From an uncultured Bacteroidota bacterium (lineage in GTDB: Bacteria > Bacteroidota > Bacteroidia > Flavobacteriales > Flavobacteriaceae), in assembly GCA_902595825.1 (NCBI GenBank), contig CACJRP010000012.1:1-42100 (forward strand): a stretch of 42,100 nucleotides of DNA. The letters run 5' to 3'. The position numbers and the translations under genes are program-made. The notes beneath the pieces were generated by a model. The model saw only the letters and a list, made by a program, of their open reading frames with translations. It was not told the DNA's origin and searched no databases. Positions 7,816 to 15,446 of this stretch are shown here, piece after piece; the first letter of the stretch is position 1; each line of letters begins with the position of its first letter.

Positions 7816-9915
7816 ATGAATAAAAAACAACTTTATCTAAAATTATTTTTTTTAATATTTTTCATATCAATCTCAAAAAATATACAAAGCCAAAATTTAA
7901 AATTATCATCTCCTGATAAGCTGATTGAAATCAAAATTCAAACCTTAAATCAATTAAAATTTCAAGTAAGTTTAAAAAATAATGTAATTATTGAAAATGT
8001 AGATATTGGAATCGAAATGAGTGACGGGAGATCAATTGGACCTAAATCAAAGGTCAGAAAAATCAAGCGGGAAACTGTGAATCAAGTCGTAAATGTTCCC
8101 GTTCCAAACAAAGATAGAAAAATAGAAACTACATATAACCAGATGACAATTTCATTAAATAGCAACTTCGATGTAATTTTTAGAGCATACAATGATGGTG
8201 TCGCCTATAGAATATATGACAAAAGGAATAAACCAAAAAATGTGATTTATGAGAAAATGACTCTTAATTTTCCAGCTGATACCTCCACATATTTCCCATG
8301 GGAGGAATCAATGTATTCACACAATGAAAGACTTTACAACCACATAGATATTTCGAAATTAAAAGATGCAGATTTTTGCAGCCTACCAGTTTTAATTGAA
8401 ACGGATAACGGAAAAGTTTTATTTACAGAATCATCCTTATACAATTATCCCGGTATGTTTTTAGAAAAAAACCAAAACAGTAATCTAATATCAAAATTTC
8501 CAAATTACGTTTTAAAAGCTGTCCCTGCTGGAAGCTATGATAAGGAAAAAGGTGAAGGGCCTGACCGAACTCAGGATATCGTTGAAGAAGCAAATTTCAT
8601 AGCAAAATTAAGTGGTAGTAGAAATCTTCCATGGAGAGTATTTATTGTATCTGACGATGATAGAACATTTGTTGAAAGTAATTTGGTAACCATACTTTCA
8701 GAAAAATCAAAAATTGAAGACCCCTCATGGATAAAGCCAGGAAAAGTTGCCTGGGATTGGTGGAATGCAAATAATATTTATGGAGTAGACTTTAAAGCGG
8801 GTATAAATCAAAAGACCTATAAATACTATATAGATTTTGCTTCTGAAAATAATATTGAATATATTCTTTTAGATGAAGGGTGGACAAAATCGACAACAGA
8901 AATTTATGAATCCAACCCAGATATCCAAATAAAAGAACTTATACGTTATGCTAAATCGAAAAATGTAGGGGTTTTACTATGGGTGCTTTGGAAACCTCTA
9001 AATGAGGATACAGAGGGGCTTATAAAACTGTATTCAAGTTGGGGAGCCGTTGGGGTTAAAGTGGATTTTATGCAGAGAAACGACCAATATATGGTACAGT
9101 CCTATGAGGAGATAGCAAAAATTGCAGCTAAATACAAATTTTTAGTAGATTATCATGGTGCCTTTAAACCAGCTGGGATTGAGAGGGTTTGGCCTAACCT
9201 TCTTACCTATGAAGGTGTGATGGGAAACGAACAAAATAAATGGAAAGTTGACGATTTTCCGTACTCTAAAGATCTTCACCCTGTAGATCCTGAACACAAC
9301 CTCACAATTCCGTTTATTAGAATGGCTGCAGGTCCAATGGATTATACTCCGGGTGGGATGACCAACGTAAATCTTTATGACTACAAATGGGACCCGTCAG
9401 ATAAAAGTCCCTTTGGATTTGATAGTTCTGGAAATCCCCTAAAAAAATCTGACAATATTGCAGCAATTGATACTCGTCCAATGGTTCCTGGTTCTCGTGC
9501 TCATCAAGTAGCGATGTATACTGTTTTTGAATCACCACTGCAAATGATGTGCGAATCCCCTACAATCTATAAAAAAGAACAAGAAACAGTAGATTTTATT
9601 ACTCAAATTCCAACTACTTGGGATGAAACCGTTGTTCTTAAAGCAAAACTTTCAGACTACATTGTAATTGCCAGAAGAAACGGTGAGAACTGGTATTTAG
9701 CTGCCATGACAGATTGGACAGCTAGGAACTTTGAAGTTGACCTTTCTTTCTTAGATAATGATGCGAATTATAACGTTCAAGTTTATAAAGATGGGATCAA
9801 CACAGATAGAAACGCAATGGATTATAAATTTGAAAAAATGATATTAAATAATAAATCCAAAATGAATATTTCAATGTCTAGAGGTGGTGGCTTTTCAGCA
9901 ATTTTTAAAAAGTAA
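7816..9915 (+). CDS. glycoside hydrolase family 97 protein, retaining-type
   Basis: This is a 699-residue exported glycosidase of the SusB/GH97 family (alpha-glucosidases and alpha-galactosidases). The N-terminal signal peptide runs from MNKKQLYLKL to ISKNIQSQ. A beta-sandwich domain (~25-290, with PWEESMYSHNERLYNH) precedes a TIM barrel (WDWWNANNIYGVDFKAG, YILLDEGW, GVKVDFMQRNDQ, YEGVMGNEQNKW) and a C-terminal beta domain (~600-699). Asp417 in KVDF lies where the retaining GH97 enzyme BtGH97b has its nucleophile Asp415, so I infer a retaining alpha-galactosidase-like enzyme rather than an inverting SusB type. Glu466 or Glu472 could be the acid/base. I chose the ATG at 7816 over the upstream in-frame codon at 7663 because only this start puts the signal peptide at the N-terminus. 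A GNAT gene follows with no gap. Confidence 0.88.
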   Translation: MNKKQLYLKLFFLIFFISISKNIQSQNLKLSSPDKLIEIKIQTLNQLKFQVSLKNNVIIENVDIGIEMSDGRSIGPKSKVRKIKRETVNQVVNVPVPNKDRKIETTYNQMTISLNSNFDVIFRAYNDGVAYRIYDKRNKPKNVIYEKMTLNFPADTSTYFPWEESMYSHNERLYNHIDISKLKDADFCSLPVLIETDNGKVLFTESSLYNYPGMFLEKNQNSNLISKFPNYVLKAVPAGSYDKEKGEGPDRTQDIVEEANFIAKLSGSRNLPWRVFIVSDDDRTFVESNLVTILSEKSKIEDPSWIKPGKVAWDWWNANNIYGVDFKAGINQKTYKYYIDFASENNIEYILLDEGWTKSTTEIYESNPDIQIKELIRYAKSKNVGVLLWVLWKPLNEDTEGLIKLYSSWGAVGVKVDFMQRNDQYMVQSYEEIAKIAAKYKFLVDYHGAFKPAGIERVWPNLLTYEGVMGNEQNKWKVDDFPYSKDLHPVDPEHNLTIPFIRMAAGPMDYTPGGMTNVNLYDYKWDPSDKSPFGFDSSGNPLKKSDNIAAIDTRPMVPGSRAHQVAMYTVFESPLQMMCESPTIYKKEQETVDFITQIPTTWDETVVLKAKLSDYIVIARRNGENWYLAAMTDWTARNFEVDLSFLDNDANYNVQVYKDGINTDRNAMDYKFEKMILNNKSKMNISMSRGGGFSAIFKK

Positions 9916-10317
9916 ATGCTAGTAAGAGGAGTAAATAAAAAAGATGCCAAGAGTTTGATTTTGTTAATGAAAGAAGGGTTTGGATGGGAAAATAATGATG
10001 ACGCCTATTTAAGTTTTTTCTCAAATAAAAATATTTTTTGTCTAATCGCTGAAAATGAAGAAGGTCAAATAATGGGGTCTTCTTCTCTTCACATCATCGA
10101 AAAAATTAATCGTAAAGTTGGACTAATTGAAGACGTAGTTGTATTTAAAAAGTTTAGAGGCAAATCAGTTGCTTCATCCCTAGTTACTCAATTGATATCT
10201 ATTTCTAAAAAAGAAGGTTGTTATAAAACCATATTGAATACTGATTCTAAAACAAAATCTTTCTATGAAAAATTAGGTTTTAGCCAAAAAAATTTTCAAA
10301 TGGAAATTAGATTTTAA
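9916..10317 (+). CDS. GNAT family N-acetyltransferase
   Basis: This is a compact 133-residue acetyltransferase of the GNAT fold, using acetyl-CoA. Visible landmarks are the beta4 strand VGLIEDVVVFKKFRGKSVAS, which carries the acetyl-CoA pyrophosphate loop in the variant form FRGKSVASSL (classical Q/RxxGxG/A), and the C-terminal SFYEKLGFS typical of beta6-beta7. The start ATG directly follows the stop of the GH97 gene (TAA then ATG), so the two are translationally linked. Nothing indicates the substrate; a small amine or amino sugar is possible given the neighbour, but this is only inference. Confidence 0.8.
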   Translation: MLVRGVNKKDAKSLILLMKEGFGWENNDDAYLSFFSNKNIFCLIAENEEGQIMGSSSLHIIEKINRKVGLIEDVVVFKKFRGKSVASSLVTQLISISKKEGCYKTILNTDSKTKSFYEKLGFSQKNFQMEIRF

Positions 10318-10363
10318 TAGATGATAATGTAAAAATAATTTTTGATGATACTCCATTTTTTTT

Positions 10364-11140
10364 ATGTTTGAAATTTTCATATTATCGATTGTATCTTTTA
10401 CAACTGCAATACTTACTTTCTTCTCGGGTTTTGGTCTAGGGACTATTTTAACTCCCATTATGATGATTTTTTTTCCAACCGAAGTGGCGATTGCATTTAC
10501 AGGGTTGGTTCATTTTTCCAATAATATCTTTAAGTTTTTCTTGGTGGGAAAAAATATCGATAAAAAGGTGTTAATTCGATTTGGACTTCCATCAGTTATA
10601 GCAGCATTCATTGGGTCTTACCTTTTAGTGTTAATTGACGACAACATTGTTATTTTCTCATATTTTGTTTTTGACAAAAAAATAGATGTAATACTAGTTA
10701 AATTTTTGATATCTATTTTACTGATACTTTTTGCAATTATTGATTTAATACCTCAAATAAAGGATTTATATTTTGACAAAAAATATCTTCCTGTTGGTGG
10801 TTTTTTAAGTGGATTTTTTGGAGGGCTTTCTGGAAACCAAGGCGCATTAAGAAGTGCTTTTTTGGTCAAGCACGGACTTGAAAAAAGTGTATTTGTAGCT
10901 ACAACTGTTGCTATTTCTTCACTTGTTGACATAACTCGATTGAGCGTTTACAGCGCAAACTTTTTGAATCTCAATTATTCAGATTTCTATCAGTTAGGTT
11001 TTTTCTCTGTCATCTCTGCAGTTTCAGGTTCTTTTATTGGAAACAAGTTGTTGAAAAAAGTTACAATTGAGCAAATAAAAAAAATAGTTGCTTTACTTCT
11101 TATTCTTCTCGGTATATCCTTACTAATTGGTATTTTATAA
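10364..11140 (+). CDS. TauE/SafE family membrane transporter
   Basis: This is a 258-residue integral membrane protein with roughly seven to eight hydrophobic segments. The two half-repeats each carry the family signature: FFSGFGLGTILTPIMMIFFP near residue 20 and GGFLSGFFGGLSGNQGALRS near residue 145. TauE/SafE proteins (PF01925) export or import small anions such as sulfite, sulfoacetate or related organosulfur compounds. The gene begins 46 bases after the GNAT gene and may be its downstream partner. The nearest potential sulfur link is the DUF1501 block, which is on the other strand. The substrate cannot be read from the sequence. Confidence 0.82.
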   Translation: MFEIFILSIVSFTTAILTFFSGFGLGTILTPIMMIFFPTEVAIAFTGLVHFSNNIFKFFLVGKNIDKKVLIRFGLPSVIAAFIGSYLLVLIDDNIVIFSYFVFDKKIDVILVKFLISILLILFAIIDLIPQIKDLYFDKKYLPVGGFLSGFFGGLSGNQGALRSAFLVKHGLEKSVFVATTVAISSLVDITRLSVYSANFLNLNYSDFYQLGFFSVISAVSGSFIGNKLLKKVTIEQIKKIVALLLILLGISLLIGIL

Positions 11141-11169
11141 ATTTTATATATTGAAAAAAAATAACTCTA

Positions 11170-11628
11170 ATGAAAAATACCTATACCCTACTCATTCTTT
11201 TTTCAGTGTGCTTAATAAGCACTCTTTTAATATCATGTGTTAGCACTGGGTCTAATAAGCAAGATTTGGATGAAGAAGAGTCTCAAAACAAAACTCTATT
11301 TTTAGAAATTGATAACCCGTCATTTATATCAGAAGATAATTTATACGGAAATTTCGTTTTTAAAGTAAATGAAATCACAAAAGATATCTCTGCTAATGGA
11401 ACACTTATTGCCTATCTTGAAAGACCAGCTGGAGAAAATAACCCTCAAAGATGGAGTCAATTTCCACAATATTGTTTAGCGTGTAATGATGAAGATCAAG
11501 CTCCTTCTTTTACTTATTTCAGTTACGGAGAAGGAATAATTCGAATATCTATGCAGTCAAAAACTGATGTTCGCCCTATGGCTGCTGTTTTAAAGGGAAA
11601 GAAGATCAAAATAACAATTATTAATTGA
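11170..11628 (+). CDS. small lipoprotein of unknown function
   Basis: This protein has 152 residues. It has a lipoprotein signal (hydrophobic 6-21, LISC with Cys23), then an acidic Ser/Asn/Glu-rich linker and a ~100-residue beta-rich domain. The pattern NGTLIAYLERP, followed by a Pro/Trp/Gln-rich strand and ending in GKKIKITIIN, is like the small beta domains often found at the end of Bacteroidota lipoproteins. Two cysteines lie close together in CLACN, possibly a disulfide. I do not recognise a named family. It starts 29 bases after the TauE gene. Its 3' end forms one arm of a long inverted repeat that separates it from the convergent lipoprotein gene. Confidence 0.65.
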   Translation: MKNTYTLLILFSVCLISTLLISCVSTGSNKQDLDEEESQNKTLFLEIDNPSFISEDNLYGNFVFKVNEITKDISANGTLIAYLERPAGENNPQRWSQFPQYCLACNDEDQAPSFTYFSYGEGIIRISMQSKTDVRPMAAVLKGKKIKITIIN

Positions 11629-11643
11629 TAGTTTGATCTTCTT
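11599..11643. terminator. long inverted repeat between convergent lipoprotein genes
   Basis: AAGAAGATCAAA (11599-11610) and TTTGATCTTCTT (11632-11643) are a perfect 12-bp inverted repeat with a 21-base loop. The left arm lies inside the last codons of the plus-strand lipoprotein and the right arm in the 35-base gap before the convergent gene ends. It fits a bidirectional terminator or mRNA end-protecting hairpin. The long loop and the lack of a clean T-run make it weaker than a classical terminator. Confidence 0.5.
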
Positions 11644-11663
11644 GATTTCAACTATTTTTAATT

Positions 11664-12668
11664 TTAAGGAACTGCATCAAAATTGTAATCAGCTCTAAAA
11701 TCTGTGGTGTCGTGAACCTCATAAAATTGCCAATTTGTAGTTGACAGTTCTGTAATATTTCCTGTCCAATCGTCGTCAACATAAAATTGAGTTTGTTCGT
11801 CATTTGCCCAGGTCCAAGTACCTGTTTGAATCTCAAGAGGTGAACCACTTTCGTCTAAAGTCATAGTAACGTAGGTTCCAAAGGTTGACAAATTTACTTG
11901 GAAAGTTGATGGTACGATGCAGTCAGGATCTAAAACTTCGGTATACTCGCCCATCACAGGATCATATTGATTACGTAGACAATAATCTAATAAAACATCC
12001 GATAGTACAAGTCCATCTGAATCTGCGTATGAGGTCATCTGCCAATTTCTTACCATTTTATAATGATTAGAGTCTACACCAGCAGAAAGAGTTTCCTCCA
12101 TTGCAGGTTCTTTGTCGGCAGAATAAGAACCTCCTAGATCAGCACATACTATGTCAATATCACCAAGATCAATCTCAAAATTGATATCAAAAGTGGCGTC
12201 AAAACCTCCAGAAGCTTTTTCTACAACTTCAATATTAGTAAGAGTTGCAATGTGTACATCATCTCCCGAAACAGAGAAATAAAGGCGAACTTGTGTTACA
12301 AGCCCGTCCGCTTCGATTAATGCATAGTTTCCAAAAATACTTCCACTTTCAGGTCCGTCTGGTCCAGTTATACTTAAACTCATTATATAAGATTTATCTG
12401 TAAACTCGATAAAATTGAATGTACATTCAGATAAACTCTTTGAACTAGACATATTTTTAGAAGAGGACCCACTAACATCCCACTTTCCAAAAATTGTTTG
12501 TTTTGCCTCTGCGGCAGTTTGCTCAGAAACTTTACCAGAGGCGTAAATATTTGTAATTGCTGAATTAGCCATCCTATCATCCGCAACCACTTCATCATTT
12601 TCACCTTTGTCCTTAGAACATGAGATGATTAGGATAAAACTTATTAAATGGATTAAGAAATTTTTCAT
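11664..12668 (-). CDS. lipoprotein with lipocalin-like segments, unknown function
   Basis: This is a 334-residue predicted outer-membrane or periplasmic lipoprotein with the lipobox IISC (Cys17). After an acidic linker, a segment beginning FGKWDVSG (60-67) and continuing through ECTFNFIEFTDKSYIMS to GNYAL has the rhythm of lipocalin-like domains. The second half (RNWQMTSY, YCLRNQYDP, TWTWANDEQTQFYVDDDW) may be a second copy of the same fold. The divergently transcribed lipoprotein at 12800 carries a similar GKW...EC...S-[YF] segment, suggesting a local family. No enzyme motif is seen. The ATG at 12666-12668 begins the signal peptide directly. Confidence 0.65.
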   Translation of the reverse strand: MKNFLIHLISFILIISCSKDKGENDEVVADDRMANSAITNIYASGKVSEQTAAEAKQTIFGKWDVSGSSSKNMSSSKSLSECTFNFIEFTDKSYIMSLSITGPDGPESGSIFGNYALIEADGLVTQVRLYFSVSGDDVHIATLTNIEVVEKASGGFDATFDINFEIDLGDIDIVCADLGGSYSADKEPAMEETLSAGVDSNHYKMVRNWQMTSYADSDGLVLSDVLLDYCLRNQYDPVMGEYTEVLDPDCIVPSTFQVNLSTFGTYVTMTLDESGSPLEIQTGTWTWANDEQTQFYVDDDWTGNITELSTTNWQFYEVHDTTDFRADYNFDAVP

Positions 12669-12799
12669 TTTTTCTTTTGTTGTTTTTTAAAGATAATTAA
12701 TTAAACCTTTGTTTAACAGTATTTTAGATATATTTTAAAAGTATTGCTTAAATAATTACCAAATAATTGAAATTATTTTATTTCTATTAAATTTGAAAT

Positions 12800-14218
12800 A
12801 TGAAAAAGCTTCTCCCACTTTTACTTCTAATTTTATTTGCCTGTTCCAAGAATGATCAAGAAACTAAAAATAGATTTTCTCTAATTGTTGATGCTTCTGA
12901 GGGAGGCTATGTAAGCAGCTCTGGTGGTGACTACGAAGAAGGGAGCTTAGTATCTGTAAGTGCTTTCGCCAATGATGGTTATGTGTTTGTAGGATGGACT
13001 GGTTCTTCAACATCTACGTTTAGTGAAGTTGAAATAATGATGAGTAGCGGTAAGTATCTTACAGCTGTTTTTGAAAAACAGCTTTTTAATCTTGTTGACG
13101 AAAATAACATTTTTATAGGGGTCGGAAAGTGGAAAATTAGACGTCCCAAGGGAGGTAACAGAGAAAACTCTGGAAAATTTGTTGAATGTGAGATATACGA
13201 AATAATTTTTAGAAGTAATTCTTCTTTTACATTCACTAAGGGTGAATCCAAAGTTACTGGACAATATAGTCTTGATTCAAAGGGTAACATCAATCTTGTG
13301 AAATCTGACATTCCGTATGGGATAATGAGAGATGTAATATTAACAAAGAACTACATTAGTTTTTCATCCGAATTCAACGACAGTTGTAATTTGGACCTAG
13401 ATGCTGATAGAGTGAAAGATTATGATCCTCTTTTAGATCCAGAAGCTTTAACTTACGTACCTGACGACAGTTTTGAACAATCAATAATTGATGCTGGATT
13501 TGATAATAAACTAGATGATTATGTTCTTACCCAAAATATATCTGAAATCGTAAGATTGGGAACTAGTGAAAGTGAAATAAAGTTATTTAACAAAGGAATC
13601 CGTAATCTAATTGGACTAGATGGTTTTATAAGTTTAAAGGAATTTTCAGCAGATTTAAATTTAATTGATTCTGTGGATTTTTCTAAAAATTTAAATCTTG
13701 AAACAATTTCTATCTATTATAATAATATAAAGAGTATTGATATTTCGAAAAATGAAAACTTAAAAAGTTTAAACATCTTAGGAAATCCAATTCAAACTGG
13801 CACTATAGATATTTCTAAAAATCTAAACCTTGAAGTTTTATCTATCGGTGGAAGTGCGGGATCAAGACTAATCAACGAACAAGGAGAGTTTATAGCTCAA
13901 ATTCCACAAATCACAGCTAAAATAACGAGTCTTGACTTCTCTAAAAATTTGAAACTAACAAATTTAAAAATTACTCATAGTGAAATAAGTGATTTAGATA
14001 CCTCTAATTATGATAATCTTGATAAGATATTGTCACTAGATATAAGCTTTAACAAACTTCAATCGCTAGATATATCAAGATTTATTGCATTACAATCTCT
14101 AAACATTGTTGGAAATACTAATTTGGATTGTATCGTGGTTAATCAAAATCAATTATCAAGTATCCCAACAACTTGGATTAAAGATAGTTCCACAGTATAC
14201 GATACAGATTGTAATTGA
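12800..14218 (+). CDS. surface lipoprotein: InlB-type repeat, lipocalin-like segment and leucine-rich repeats
   Basis: This is a 472-residue lipoprotein (LFAC, Cys15). Residues 27-92 form one divergent InlB B-repeat (VDASEGGYVSSSGGDYEEGS, then DGYVFVGWTG), a small beta fold common on bacterial surface proteins. Residues ~105-200 (GKWKIR, VECEIYEIIFRSNSSFTF) resemble the segment in the neighbouring lipoprotein. After a calcium-like acidic stretch (DLDADRVKDYDPLLDPE) comes YVPDDSFEQSIIDAGFDN and about seven leucine-rich repeats (SLNILGNPI, SIDISKNENL, SLDFSKNLKL). It ends without a type IX sorting domain. An adhesive or ligand-binding role is inferred. The gene's TGA overlaps the TTG start of the next gene. 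Confidence 0.72.
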   Translation: MKKLLPLLLLILFACSKNDQETKNRFSLIVDASEGGYVSSSGGDYEEGSLVSVSAFANDGYVFVGWTGSSTSTFSEVEIMMSSGKYLTAVFEKQLFNLVDENNIFIGVGKWKIRRPKGGNRENSGKFVECEIYEIIFRSNSSFTFTKGESKVTGQYSLDSKGNINLVKSDIPYGIMRDVILTKNYISFSSEFNDSCNLDLDADRVKDYDPLLDPEALTYVPDDSFEQSIIDAGFDNKLDDYVLTQNISEIVRLGTSESEIKLFNKGIRNLIGLDGFISLKEFSADLNLIDSVDFSKNLNLETISIYYNNIKSIDISKNENLKSLNILGNPIQTGTIDISKNLNLEVLSIGGSAGSRLINEQGEFIAQIPQITAKITSLDFSKNLKLTNLKITHSEISDLDTSNYDNLDKILSLDISFNKLQSLDISRFIALQSLNIVGNTNLDCIVVNQNQLSSIPTTWIKDSSTVYDTDCN

Positions 14219-14844
14219 AATCTAAAAATAAAATAATAGTTTGTCAGGATAAGGAGGTTTTTCTGTATAATACAATACTATTAAGGAAAGAGTGGTCAGT
14301 TGAAATCAAACATAAAATAGTAGGTATTGCTAGGTTTGATAAGTTAGTTCTTATTTCATCTTATAATTGGTGGGGTAAGGTATTCTCTAAATTTATTAAT
14401 TTTTCATCTGGTGAGTCAGTTTTGGATATTGCGGAAAATATTTTATCACTTTTAATATACGATGATAAGTTATACTTTATCAACAAGAATAAAGAAATTG
14501 GATGTTACTCAATAATCAGAAAAACAAAAATATTTAAAGTTATATCATCAGGCCTCTGGTCGTGGGATGGAACACCTCCGAAAATTGCATTGATTGATAA
14601 AAATATTTATGCATTTTCTAAAAGAAAAGCTTTTAAAATTAATTTGAGCAATGGATCTCAAAGTGAAACAAATCTTCCAAATGGATTGGATAATAAGTCT
14701 ATATCTTTAATGTTGGACGAGTTTCAAATAAACATAAATACTTTTTCGTCAAATTCATCTGAAAACTCGGTTTTTATTGCTGGTGATATGGGAGGAGTTG
14801 ATGTGGGAGGCGGTGAGGGTGGAGGTGGTGATGGTGGGGGATGA
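14215..14844 (+). CDS. unknown protein with propeller-like repeats and Gly/Asp tail, TTG start
   Basis: This protein has 209 residues and no recognisable signal peptide. It reads as repeated short beta strands of the kind seen in WD40/PQQ-type propellers (KIIVCQDKEVFLY, GIARFDKLVLISSYNWWGK, LLIYDDKLYFINKNKEIGCY, IALIDKNIYAFSKRKAFKI), then a low-complexity tail rich in Gly, Asp and Glu (~191-209). The only possible start is TTG at 14215-14217: an in-frame TAA precedes it directly, and the first internal ATG is past residue 160. TTG overlaps the stop of the upstream lipoprotein gene (TTGA), which suggests coupled translation. With only about four strands groups, it would be an incomplete propeller on its own. 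I do not recognise a family. Confidence 0.55.
   Translation: MKSKNKIIVCQDKEVFLYNTILLRKEWSVEIKHKIVGIARFDKLVLISSYNWWGKVFSKFINFSSGESVLDIAENILSLLIYDDKLYFINKNKEIGCYSIIRKTKIFKVISSGLWSWDGTPPKIALIDKNIYAFSKRKAFKINLSNGSQSETNLPNGLDNKSISLMLDEFQININTFSSNSSENSVFIAGDMGGVDVGGGEGGGGDGGG
14790..14840 (+). repeat. G-rich low-complexity tract encoding the Gly/Asp tail
   Basis: This tract has G-runs of three or more at 14790-14792, 14805-14807, 14817-14819 and 14836-14840, with many GG pairs between. It is exceptionally G-rich for this AT-rich DNA and all the G is on the coding strand. It could fold as a loose G-quadruplex (loops of 12, 9 and 16 bases) in DNA or mRNA, and it is a place where slippage could change tail length. 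Confidence 0.6.
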
Positions 14845-14895
14845 TTTTTTGATTTGATAATACTCACCTTTATGGATAATCTATAAAACAGCAAA

Positions 14896-14914
14896 TCTCT
14901 TCAAAATGAAGAGA
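14896..14914 (-). terminator. hairpin downstream of tRNA-Asp
   Basis: TCTCTTCA (14896-14903), loop AAA and TGAAGAGA (14907-14914) form a perfect 8-bp stem. On the minus strand it follows tRNA-Asp by 17 bases and is followed by TTTGCTGTTTTA, a loose T-rich stretch. It is a plausible intrinsic terminator for the tRNA transcript. Confidence 0.55.
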
Positions 14915-14931
14915 CCATGCTTTGAAAGGAG

Positions 14932-15005
14932 CGGTCTGGACGGGACTCGAACCCGCGACCCCATGCGTGACAGGCATGTATTCTAACCAACTGAACTACC
15001 AGACC
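14932..15005 (-). tRNA. tRNA-Asp (GTC)
   Basis: On the minus strand, acceptor arm GGTCTGG pairs with CCAGACC, followed by discriminator G as expected for Asp. The D arm contains AGTTGGTTAGA. The anticodon arm is CATGC-CTGTCAC-GCATG, with GTC in the loop. The T arm is GCGGG-TTCGAGT-CCCGT, with one G-T pair. The length is 74 bases and CCA is not encoded. It lies 56 bases downstream of trxA on the same strand. An AT-only hairpin at 15018-15040 sits between them and could end the trxA message. Confidence 0.95.
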
Positions 15006-15061
15006 ATAATAGACTAAAAATATAAAAAAAACTTATATTTCAAGTGATTTTAATTAATGAT

Positions 15062-15379
15062 CTAAATGTGTTGCTCCAAAGCTTGAGCATATGTAGATTT
15101 TGGAGCCACTCCTACTTGTTTGCCAACAACTTCACCATTTTTAAATACAAGCACAGTGGGTATGTTTCGAACACCGTATTTAGCTGCAAACTCTTGATTC
15201 GTGTCAACATCTAATTTACCAACGATAGCGCGTCCTTCAAAATCAGCACTAAGTTCCTCAATAATGGGACCTACCATTCTACACGGTCCACACCACGCAG
15301 CCCAAAAGTCAACCATGACGGGTTTTTCTGAATTTAAAACAACACTTTCAAAACTTTCATCTGTTATTTCCAAAGCCAT
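15062..15379 (-). CDS. trxA: thioredoxin
   Basis: This is a cytosolic dithiol reductase of 105 residues, the usual thioredoxin length. The active site WCGPC is at 29-33 (Cys30, Cys33), after VMVDFWAA. The cis-proline loop is IPTVLVFKNGE, and GKLDVDTNQEFAAKYGVRNIP is the classical middle segment. It reduces disulfides in ribonucleotide reductase, peroxiredoxins and similar partners, using thioredoxin reductase. It lies 67 bases downstream of dnaE on the same strand and may be partly cotranscribed with it. ATG at 15377-15379. Confidence 0.95.
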   Translation of the reverse strand: MALEITDESFESVVLNSEKPVMVDFWAAWCGPCRMVGPIIEELSADFEGRAIVGKLDVDTNQEFAAKYGVRNIPTVLVFKNGEVVGKQVGVAPKSTYAQALEQHI

Positions 15380-15446
15380 CTTATAAAATTTAAATTAAGT
15401 TAATAAAATAGTAATATTGTTAACACGAATAATAAACAAAATTGAT

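Noticed and set aside
12788-12795. TAAATTTG matching TAnnTTTG just before the lipoprotein at 12800
   Set aside because: Only 4 bases separate it from the ATG, so transcription would begin inside the coding region. With no -33 box this is likely chance in AT-rich sequence, although it resembles the dnaE case.
15018-15040. AT-only hairpin between trxA and tRNA-Asp as a terminator
   Set aside because: The 8-bp stem contains no G-C pair and would be unstable. It may contribute to termination through its T-run but is not strong enough to list as a feature.
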